This document shows, piece by piece, positions 1 through 4,972 of a stretch of 5,503 bases of DNA. Origin of the DNA: Cyanobacteriota bacterium (lineage in GTDB: Bacteria; Cyanobacteriota; Cyanobacteriia; PCC-6307; Cyanobiaceae). The notes under the pieces were generated by a model, which did no database searches, was not told the origin of the DNA, and worked only from the letters and a program-made list of their open reading frames with translations. The stretch covers positions 1-5,503 of the forward strand of contig JAPLIF010000122.1 of NCBI GenBank assembly GCA_026389255.1. Direction: 5' to 3'. The first letter of the stretch is position 1. The number at the start of each line of letters is the position of its first letter. The translations under genes and the position numbers were made by a program.

Positions 1-701
1 TGCTCCAGCAGGTGCAGCACCAGGAGATAGGTCTGCGCAGGCGGGGCGGCCATCCCCATCAGTTGGCAGCAGGCCTGACATACCGCCGCCACCTCCTCCA
101 ACCAGCGGGGGTCCTCAATGGCGGGGTCCTGCCCCCAGGTGACCCAACGATGGGGGACCCCGGCGACGCTGAAGGGCCGGGCCGTCAGCGCACCGACCTC
201 CACCGGGCTGTCCACCAGTTGGTCGTAATCGCGGGCCAACCACCCTCCCTGGCCGTCCTCGGCTAAGGGGACGAAAGCCTGCCAATCCGGGGGCAGCCGT
301 AATTCCAGGATGTGGGGATGCCAGCGTAGGCCGTCGATCTGCAGGGCCACCTGGGCCAGCACCACAAAGCCGTGATCCGACTGCAGCAGGCTGGTGCGCA
401 CGCTCGATTCGACGGCCAGCAATCGATAGCTGAGGCTGACCGGCGCCAGATCGTTCAATCGGGCCCGCCAGTGGGCGGGGCCAAGGCGCTGCAGGGGGAT
501 CGGGCGATCCCCCTGCATCAGCCGCAAGTCTTCGAGCGTTCGGACGTAATCGCGAATCAGGTAGGAGCCTGGGGTCCAGGCCGGAAGGCGGAGGTCGAGC
601 TGGGTGTGCTCGGGTGTGAAGTCGAGTTGGGCTAACACCAGATGGCGACTGGGTTGACGCAAATCCAGCCTGAGCCGTGGGGCCGCGGCGGCCTCAACCA
701 T
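1..701 (-). CDS. M61 family peptidase (glycyl aminopeptidase-like), N-terminal part, truncated by window edge
   Basis: Reading leftward from the ATG at 701, the frame is open to the window edge and gives 233 residues of a protein that in this family is usually near 600 residues. It shows the N-terminal beta-domain of M61 peptidases: the hallmark WTPGSYLIRDY at residues 42-52, which follows a stretch of the type LDFTPEHTQLDLRLPA, and a PFSVAGVPHRW segment near 176-186. The HExxH zinc site lies further downstream and is outside the window, so catalytic competence cannot be judged. Family members are metallo-aminopeptidases, some preferring N-terminal Gly or Ala; the substrate here is unknown. 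There is no signal peptide or membrane segment in what is visible, so I infer a cytosolic enzyme. The start overlaps the end of ycf35 by 8 nt (ATGGTTGA) and has no clear Shine-Dalgarno site, which suggests translational coupling. A perfect 13-bp inverted repeat lies inside the gene at 490-517. Confidence 0.85.
   Translation of the reverse strand, partial: MVEAAAAPRLRLDLRQPSRHLVLAQLDFTPEHTQLDLRLPAWTPGSYLIRDYVRTLEDLRLMQGDRPIPLQRLGPAHWRARLNDLAPVSLSYRLLAVESSVRTSLLQSDHGFVVLAQVALQIDGLRWHPHILELRLPPDWQAFVPLAEDGQGGWLARDYDQLVDSPVEVGALTARPFSVAGVPHRWVTWGQDPAIEDPRWLEEVAAVCQACCQLMGMAAPPAQTYLLVLHLLE
490..517. repeat. Perfect 13-bp inverted repeat with 2-nt centre, inside the M61 peptidase gene
   Basis: TGCAGGGGGATCG at 490-502 is followed by GG and then its exact reverse complement CGATCCCCCTGCA at 505-517. 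It lies in frame within the peptidase coding sequence. Confidence 0.9.
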
Positions 702-1038
702 GGAATTCGAGCAAGGCCGTGGGCAAGCTCACGGTGGCGTCCTGCAGGGCCTGGCGGGCGGCATAGGCCCGGGTGATCCGGCCCAGAAGGGTCTGGAGGG
801 TGAGGCAGCGGCTCAACTGCTGCAGGTCGCCCACCAGGGCGAGGGAGCCAGCGGCAGCGCGCTGCCAGCCCAGCCTCTGGCCCCCCTGCAGTTGCACGGA
901 GATCGCCACCGGCTGGCGTTCGCCGGCAAAGCCGAGCAAATCGCCCCCTGGTTCGCTGCTCAGGCCGAGGGAACCGAGAGCCTGGTGCAGGATGTCGACA
1001 TCGCGGAGAACGGTGGGCAGGATAGAAAGATGGGACAT
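694..1038 (-). CDS. ycf35: Ycf35 / DUF1257 family protein, 114 aa
   Basis: This is a small soluble protein of 114 residues starting MSHLSILPTVLRDVDIL. The MSH start followed by a paired LRD..xL..AL..LG helix is typical of Ycf35 (DUF1257), found in cyanobacteria and some algal plastids. The family usually runs 110-130 residues and has no established biochemical role. The middle is eroded compared with the Ycf35 I know: the usual WNG..YELVADL stretch reads GWQRAAAGSLALVGDL (residues 58-72), and the RYAY segment is only partly kept as TRAYAARQAL (89-98). The start at 1038 is supported by the conserved MSH and by an AAGGA Shine-Dalgarno site 10 nt upstream. The SD and the AUG could pair with each other in a 6-bp hairpin. 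The M61 peptidase gene begins inside its last codons, so the two are probably one transcript. No transmembrane segment is visible. Family assignment is fairly confident; function is unknown. Confidence 0.75.
   Translation of the reverse strand: MSHLSILPTVLRDVDILHQALGSLGLSSEPGGDLLGFAGERQPVAISVQLQGGQRLGWQRAAAGSLALVGDLQQLSRCLTLQTLLGRITRAYAARQALQDATVSLPTALLEFHG
1019..1022 (+). promoter_or_regulatory. Possible ribosome binding site for an alternative purN start at 1030
   Basis: AGGA lies 7 nt before the in-frame ATG at 1030, which would add nine residues to PurN. The preferred ATG at 1057 has no comparable site. Using 1030 would make the purN and ycf35 coding regions overlap head to head by 9 nt, so the choice remains open. 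Confidence 0.35.
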
Positions 1039-1048
1039 GGGCTTGATG

Positions 1049-1053
1049 TCCTT
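1049..1053 (-). promoter_or_regulatory. Ribosome binding site of ycf35
   Basis: On the minus strand AAGGA lies 10 nt before the ATG at 1038. It supports MSHLS as the N-terminus. The adjoining GGACAT can pair with ATGTCC, which contains the start codon. Confidence 0.6.
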
Positions 1054-1056
1054 CGC

Positions 1057-1749
1057 ATGCCGGGTGCAGATGAAAATAGCCAATCGGAGCAGGCCTTTCA
1101 GTGGCCCCTGCCACAGCCTTGGCCCCAGCCCTGCACCCAGCACCAGGGCCGGCTCAGGCTGGGGGTGATGGCCTCCGGGGCCGGCAGCAATTTTGAGGCC
1201 CTGGTTAGGGCCTGCCGCCAGGGGCCCCTGGCGGCAACCGTCGAGCTGCTGGTGGTCAACCGCATGGATTGCGGCGCCCGGGGGCGGGCCGAGCGTCTCG
1301 GGGTCCCCATCCAGCTGCTTGATCACCAGCTTTACCCCAGTCGGGATGACCTCGATCGTGCCCTGATCGCCGCCTTCCAAGCCCAGGGGGTGGACCTGGT
1401 GGTGATGGCGGGCTGGATGCGCATCGTCACCCCGGTGTTGATTGGGGCGTTCCCGCAACGGTTAGTGAACATCCATCCTTCCTTGCTTCCCAGCTTTCGG
1501 GGGCTCGATGCGGTGGGCCAGGCCCTGGCCGCCGGCGTGAGCCTCAGCGGCTGCACCGCCCACCTGGTGGCCGCTGAGGTGGATGCCGGCCCGATTTTGG
1601 TCCAGGCCGCGGTGCCGGTGCTGGCGGTAGACACCAGGGCCAGCCTGGCGGCCCGGATCCAGGTCCAGGAACATCGCATCCTGCCCCTGGCCGTGGCCCT
1701 GGCCGCCGCCCGGCTGGGGACTTCAGGGATAGAAGGGCAACAGCGGTAA
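1057..1749 (+). CDS. purN: Phosphoribosylglycinamide formyltransferase (GART)
   Basis: PurN transfers a formyl group from 10-formyl-tetrahydrofolate to glycinamide ribonucleotide, the third step of purine synthesis, in the cytosol. From the ATG at 1057 it has 230 residues. The fold begins at about residue 33 (RLRLGVMASGAGSNFEAL), with the phosphate-binding loop in SGAGSN. The catalytic set is intact: N138 and H140 in NIHPSLLPSF, and D176 in EVDAGPI. The ~32 residues before the fold are proline- and glutamine-rich and probably disordered; they cannot be trimmed further, because there is no ATG, GTG or TTG between 1057 and the essential first strand. The alternative ATG at 1030 has a better Shine-Dalgarno site and gives 239 residues. 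The gene is divergent from ycf35 and ends 27 bp inside the convergent argC. It contains several strong inverted repeats, including a perfect 24-bp palindrome at 1213-1236. Confidence 0.95.
   Translation: MPGADENSQSEQAFQWPLPQPWPQPCTQHQGRLRLGVMASGAGSNFEALVRACRQGPLAATVELLVVNRMDCGARGRAERLGVPIQLLDHQLYPSRDDLDRALIAAFQAQGVDLVVMAGWMRIVTPVLIGAFPQRLVNIHPSLLPSFRGLDAVGQALAAGVSLSGCTAHLVAAEVDAGPILVQAAVPVLAVDTRASLAARIQVQEHRILPLAVALAAARLGTSGIEGQQR
1213..1236. repeat. Perfect 24-bp palindrome inside purN
   Basis: TGCCGCCAGGGG at 1213-1224 abuts its exact reverse complement CCCCTGGCGGCA at 1225-1236 without a spacer. A second inverted repeat, AGGCCC (1196-1201) with GGGCCT (1208-1213), is directly adjacent on the left. 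Confidence 0.9.
1542..1579. repeat. Long imperfect hairpin over the catalytic-aspartate region of purN
   Basis: CCTCAGCGGC (1542-1551) pairs with GCCGCTGAGG (1570-1579). Inside it, after a 2-nt bulge, CACC (1554-1557) pairs with GGTG (1566-1569) around an 8-nt loop. It may be only a by-product of GC-rich codons. Confidence 0.5.
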
Positions 1750-2790
1750 TCCCGTGTTGGCCGGCAGCCCCGCCATCAGGTTGAGGCATTGGACACCCTG
1801 GCCGGCCTGGCCCTTAATCAGGTTGTCGATGGCGCTCATCACGATCAGTTGGCCCGTGCGCCGATCCACCTGAACCGACAGCAGGGCGCGGTTGGTGTTG
1901 CGCACCCACTTGGTGGAGGGATAGGTGCCCACCGGCAACACCTCCACGCTGGAACTGCTCCGATAGGCGGCCTTCAGGAGCGTGGTGCAGTCGTCCGCCG
2001 TCAGCCCCGGATCCCCCAGGCGGGCGTAGACGGTGGCGAGCAAGCCCCGCACCATCGGCATCAGATGGGGGCTGAACTGGAGGGCCACCGGGTGGCCGAC
2101 CACCTGGGAGGCCACCTGCTCGATTTCGCTGGTGTGGCGATGGCCCACGACGCCGTAGGGCGCCACGGCCTCCGCCGCCTCCGCCAGCAGCAGGTGTTCC
2201 TTGGCGGCCCGGCCGCCGCCGGAGCTGCCGGTTTTGGCATCGATGATGATGCCGGCTGGTTCAATCAGACCCTGGTTCAGGAAGGGCAGCAGGGCCAGCA
2301 GGCTGGCGGTGGGAAAGCAGCCGGGAGCGGCCACAAGCCGGGCGGTGCGGATCTGCTCCTCCTGCCACTCCACCAGCCCATAGACCGCTTCCTGGCAGAG
2401 GTCGTTGTCCTGGCGCGGGGTTTCCCGGGCTTCACTCGCATAGACCTCCTGCCATTGCGCCAGGGAGCGGTAGCGGTAATCGGCGGAGAGATCGACCACC
2501 TTGACCCCCCGCTGCAGGAGCTCGGGCACGAGCCTGGCGGCGAGACCGTTGGGCAGGCTGAGCACGGCCAGGTCGGCCACGGCCGCAATCGCCTCCGGCT
2601 CCGGGGGCCGCACCACCGGATCCCCCTCCAGGGGCAGGAACGGGGTGATCTCACTCCAGCGGCGACCACTGCTGCGTTCGCCCCCCAGAAAGGTGACCGA
2701 GAAATGGGGATGGTCCGCCAACAGGCGCAACGTCTGCAGGCCGCCATAACCGCTCGCGCCGATGACTGCGATGCGTTTGTCTGCCGCCAT
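1723..2790 (-). CDS. argC: N-acetyl-gamma-glutamyl-phosphate reductase
   Basis: ArgC reduces N-acetyl-glutamyl-5-phosphate to its semialdehyde with NADPH, the third step of arginine/ornithine synthesis, in the cytosol. The 355-residue product matches the normal length. It has the NADP-binding loop VIGASGYGGLQ at residues 9-19, the active-site cysteine C158 in AAPGCFPTAS, the TGSSGGGR loop at 187-194 and the HRHTSEIEQ segment at 217-225 with the catalytic histidine. It ends in NLMAGL...LPFYP, as in picocyanobacterial ArgC. The ATG at 2790 puts the family's usual few residues before the first strand. A longer reading from 2871 would add 27 unconserved residues and swallow the ribBA leader hairpin, so I reject it. 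No Shine-Dalgarno site precedes 2790. The gene is divergent from ribBA (131 bp apart) and convergent with purN. No arginine-responsive operator could be recognised. Confidence 0.97.
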   Translation of the reverse strand: MAADKRIAVIGASGYGGLQTLRLLADHPHFSVTFLGGERSSGRRWSEITPFLPLEGDPVVRPPEPEAIAAVADLAVLSLPNGLAARLVPELLQRGVKVVDLSADYRYRSLAQWQEVYASEARETPRQDNDLCQEAVYGLVEWQEEQIRTARLVAAPGCFPTASLLALLPFLNQGLIEPAGIIIDAKTGSSGGGRAAKEHLLLAEAAEAVAPYGVVGHRHTSEIEQVASQVVGHPVALQFSPHLMPMVRGLLATVYARLGDPGLTADDCTTLLKAAYRSSSSVEVLPVGTYPSTKWVRNTNRALLSVQVDRRTGQLIVMSAIDNLIKGQAGQGVQCLNLMAGLPANTGLPLLPFYP

Positions 2791-2921
2791 ATAAAGGATG
2801 AAAGACGAGGATCGTAATGGTCCTACCCAGGGCCCCTGCCACGGTCTGAAGGCGTGGTGGGGGCCAGTCACCGGCTAATATTTGGTGGTGATTTGACCAG
2901 ATTTCCTGGCCTTCACCCCAG
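2791..2921. other. Divergent intergenic region between argC and ribBA
   Basis: These 131 bp must hold the start signals for both argC (leftward) and ribBA (rightward). TATAAA at 2790-2795 and TAATAT at 2876-2881 resemble plus-strand -10 elements, but neither has a convincing -35 at the right distance, so no promoter is called. GTA at 2814-2816 and TAC at 2824-2826 resemble an NtcA site but are 7 rather than 8 nt apart. The main structured element is the hairpin at 2831-2865. I see no FMN riboswitch. Confidence 0.5.
2831..2865 (+). promoter_or_regulatory. Strong RNA hairpin in the ribBA leader
   Basis: Arms GGCCCCTGCCACG (2831-2843) and CGTGGTGGGGGCC (2853-2865) form 13 continuous pairs around a 9-nt loop (2844-2852). 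Two central pairs (2837/2859 and 2838/2858) are G:U in plus-strand RNA; on the minus strand they would be A/C mismatches. The structure is therefore complete only in RNA read in the ribBA direction. It ends 56 nt before the ribBA start and has no U-tract, so it is not a standard terminator. A role in leader stability or translational control is inference. Confidence 0.5.
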
Positions 2922-4664
2922 TTGACCCTCACCCCATTGGAACGGACGGAAGACCTAGCCCCCGCCCGACCAGTCCCTGAATTCAAGGCTTTGACCATCC
3001 ATTTCGATGGCATTGCCGATGCCCTGGCGGCCATCCGCAATGGCGAGTCGGTCGTGGTGGTGGACGATGAGAATCGAGAGAACGAAGGCGACCTGATCTG
3101 CGCGGCCCAGTTCGCGACGCCCCAGCAGATCAACTTCATGGCCACCGAAGCCCGGGGCCTGGTCTGCCTGGCGATGGAGGCCCAGCGCCTGGATGTCCTG
3201 GATCTGCCGCTGATGGTGGATCGCAACACCGACAGCAACCAGACCGCCTTCACCGTCAGTGTGGATGCCGGTCCCGAAAATGGCGTCAGTACGGGCATTT
3301 CCGCCGAGGATCGGGCCCGGACCATTCAGGTGGCGATCCATCCCGAGAGTCGTCCCGCCGACCTGCGCCGCCCCGGCCACATCTTTCCCCTGCGGGCCCG
3401 TGAAGGGGGGGTCCTGAAGCGAGCTGGCCACACCGAAGCGGCCGTGGATCTGGCCCGTCTGGCGGGCCTGTACCCGGCGGGAGTGATCTGTGAAATCCAG
3501 AACCATGACGGCTCCATGGCCCGCTTGCCCCAGCTGGTGGCCTATGCCAGGCGCCATGGGCTGCGGTTGATCTCCATTGCCGATCTGATTCGCTATCGCC
3601 TGGATACCGAGCGCTTCGTGCGCCGCCAGGCCGAAGCCAGGCTGCCCAGTGCCTTCGGCATTTTCCGGGCGATCGGCTATCGCAATGAACTGGATGGCAG
3701 CGAGCATGTCGCCATCGTCAAGGGCCATCCCGAGCAGGCCCCAGCGCCCGTGCTGGTGCGTGTCCATTCCGAATGTCTCACCGGCGATGCCTTCGGCTCC
3801 CTGCGCTGCGATTGTCGGCCCCAGCTGGAGGCGGCCCTGCGCCTGATTGAAGAGGCCGGAGAAGGGGTCGTGGTCTACCTGCGCCAGGAGGGTCGTGGTA
3901 TCGGCCTGGTGAACAAACTCAAGGCCTATAGCCTCCAAGATGGCGGCCTGGACACCGTGGAAGCCAATGAGCACCTCGGTTTTGGCGCCGATTTGCGCAA
4001 TTACGGCGTCGGCGCCCAGATCCTCAGCGATCTGGGCATCCAGCGCCTGCGGCTGATCACCAACAATCCCCGCAAGATTGCCGGTCTGGGTGGTTACGGC
4101 CTTGAAGTCGTCGATCGGGTGCCCCTGGTGATGGATCCCGGCGACCACAACGCGGCCTACCTTCAGGTTAAACGGGAGAAACTGGGCCATCTGCTGGGGG
4201 AGCCCACCGCTGCCGCCGGCCCGGTGGATCCCCTCAAGCAGGACACACCCCAGGGCCTCAGCGCCGTTCTGGCCTGGGATGGCTGCGCCGATCCCGTAGC
4301 CCTGGCGGAGCGGCTTGAGGACCTGCGCCAGTGGGCCCAGCAGCGGCAGTTGCTGCTCAACCACGAAGAGCATCCGCGCCTGCTGGCCCTGCTGGAGCAG
4401 CCGCGGATCGCCCTGCTGCTGGCGGCCCGCGAATACCGACAGCTCACGGCCGCTGACCTGGCCGGCTCCCTGGAAGCCATGGCCCAATGGTCAGACACGA
4501 CATCTGTAGCCCTGCTGCTGGCGCCCGATGCCCAACGCAGGGGGCATCCCAGTGGGAATCTTGAACCCGAGCGCCGCGGACTCGCCGATCTGGGACCCAC
4601 TCCCGCAGCGGCGGTTTGCCCCTTGCTGAACCTCAAGGCCGGATCTTTCATCCGCTGGGCCTAG
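2922..4664 (+). CDS. ribBA: Bifunctional 3,4-dihydroxy-2-butanone 4-phosphate synthase / GTP cyclohydrolase II
   Basis: This fusion supplies both starting branches of riboflavin synthesis: ribulose 5-phosphate to DHBP plus formate, and GTP to a diaminopyrimidine phosphate. Residues ~29-228 are DHBP synthase, with the acidic loop [11 protein letters not shown] (48-58), TGISAEDRA (124-132), [10 protein letters not shown] (149-158) and GHTEAAVDL (169-177), which holds metal-ligand H170. Residues ~240-425 are GTP cyclohydrolase II, with zinc cysteines C285, C296 and C298 in [15 protein letters not shown] and the substrate loops RQEGRGIGL (321-329) and [15 protein letters not shown] (381-395). Both sites look intact. 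Residues ~426-580 form a further 155-residue segment that matches neither enzyme. The frame is closed by a TGA at 2889, and no ATG or GTG occurs before the DHBP synthase core, so a TTG start is forced; 2922 gives 580 residues, and 2937 or 2991 are alternatives. The gene is preceded by a strong leader hairpin. Confidence 0.95.
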   Translation: MTLTPLERTEDLAPARPVPEFKALTIHFDGIADALAAIRNGESVVVVDDENRENEGDLICAAQFATPQQINFMATEARGLVCLAMEAQRLDVLDLPLMVDRNTDSNQTAFTVSVDAGPENGVSTGISAEDRARTIQVAIHPESRPADLRRPGHIFPLRAREGGVLKRAGHTEAAVDLARLAGLYPAGVICEIQNHDGSMARLPQLVAYARRHGLRLISIADLIRYRLDTERFVRRQAEARLPSAFGIFRAIGYRNELDGSEHVAIVKGHPEQAPAPVLVRVHSECLTGDAFGSLRCDCRPQLEAALRLIEEAGEGVVVYLRQEGRGIGLVNKLKAYSLQDGGLDTVEANEHLGFGADLRNYGVGAQILSDLGIQRLRLITNNPRKIAGLGGYGLEVVDRVPLVMDPGDHNAAYLQVKREKLGHLLGEPTAAAGPVDPLKQDTPQGLSAVLAWDGCADPVALAERLEDLRQWAQQRQLLLNHEEHPRLLALLEQPRIALLLAAREYRQLTAADLAGSLEAMAQWSDTTSVALLLAPDAQRRGHPSGNLEPERRGLADLGPTPAAAVCPLLNLKAGSFIRWA

Positions 4665-4972
4665 GGATGGCGATTCCAGTCCCCCGAAATTAGCGACTAA
4701 GAGCAAGAGAGACCGTTACCCAGGGGAATTGAAGCGCCGAAAAATTGGGGGCGATACAAAAAATTTGGTCATCTTTTGGGTAACGCTTCATCGCCTTGCT
4801 AAACGATTGGCCCCCATCAAGAATGTGATCCTTGTCAAGCGAATGGACAATGCCCTTGAGAAGTATTTAATGGCAGACTCTGTAAATTGTTCAACCTTTG
4901 GACATCAAGTTCAAAGCCCTTCAAAATTTGCATGACTTTGAACTTTTTGATGCCAAGGCCAACGATAAAACG
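4665..4972. other. AT-rich intergenic region between convergent ribBA and PPIase genes
   Basis: This 308-bp gap contrasts sharply with its surroundings: by direct count 4741-4980 is 98 G+C of 240 (about 41%), against 45 of 60 in ribBA at 4381-4440. I find no convincing gene. A rightward open frame of 68 codons from a TTG at 4729 lacks a ribosome binding site and any recognisable family. Visible structure includes a 9-bp inverted repeat, CGTTACCCA (4714-4722) with TGGGTAACG (4777-4785), and the hairpin at 4903-4952. I see no tRNA-like fold. It could be a terminator region, a small-RNA locus or a remnant of acquired DNA; none of these is demonstrated. Confidence 0.6.
4903..4952. terminator. Hairpin, candidate bidirectional terminator between ribBA and the PPIase gene
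   Basis: AAGTTCAAAG (4907-4916) pairs perfectly with CTTTGAACTT (4936-4945) across a 19-nt loop. After a 3-nt bulge (TTT, 4946-4948), CATC (4903-4906) pairs with GATG (4949-4952). The stem lies 20 bp beyond the PPIase stop codon and in the gap between two converging genes, which suits a terminator. The stem is AT-rich and the T-run is short and partly inside the stem, so it would be weak as a classical intrinsic terminator. Confidence 0.4.

Noticed and set aside
700..1056. Upstream extension of the purN frame to an ATG at 700
   Set aside because: The extra ~119 residues are antisense to ycf35 and unlike any PurN.
632..1114. 160-codon minus-strand open frame across the ycf35/peptidase junction
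   Set aside because: It is in a different frame from ycf35 and the peptidase, is rich in Pro, Arg and Gly, and matches nothing; the other frames give recognisable proteins.
853..2217. Shorter palindromes such as GGCAGCG/CGCTGCC (853-866) and 7-bp arms around one base at 1516-1530, 2083-2097 and 2203-2217
   Set aside because: Arms of 7 bp are expected now and then by chance in coding DNA this rich in GC; noted only as context for the longer palindromes.
1789..2817. 342-codon open frame on the plus strand, antisense to argC
   Set aside because: It shadows ArgC, whose motifs are all intact, and its own product is His/Gly/Gln-rich with no recognisable domain.
2814..2826. NtcA-like site GTA-N7-TAC between argC and ribBA
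   Set aside because: The consensus spacing is 8 nt; here it is 7, with no suitably placed -10 element.
2791..2921. FMN riboswitch upstream of ribBA
   Set aside because: The conserved RFN boxes could not be found; the region offers one simple hairpin rather than a multi-branched fold.
2955..4487. 510-codon open frame on the minus strand, antisense to ribBA
   Set aside because: It lies entirely within the confidently identified ribBA gene. Its translation is a low-complexity mix of Gly, Gln, His and Ala with no family resemblance; long antisense frames are common opposite GC-rich genes.
4750..4795. Crossing pair GGCGAT (4750-4755) / ATCGCC (4790-4795) with the 4714-4722 / 4777-4785 repeat, resembling a pseudoknot
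   Set aside because: Six-base complementarity at this distance is expected by chance; nothing else supports a folded RNA.
4729..4935. 68-codon open frame with a TTG start in the AT-rich gap
   Set aside because: It has no properly spaced ribosome binding site and no family resemblance. A shorter version from the ATG at 4843 is only 30 residues.
4837..4972. In-frame continuation of about 45 codons after the PPIase TAA, including a small frame MQILKGFELDVQ... on the minus strand
   Set aside because: The run is short enough to arise by chance even in AT-rich DNA, overlaps the hairpin at 4903-4952, and has no start signal or known family.
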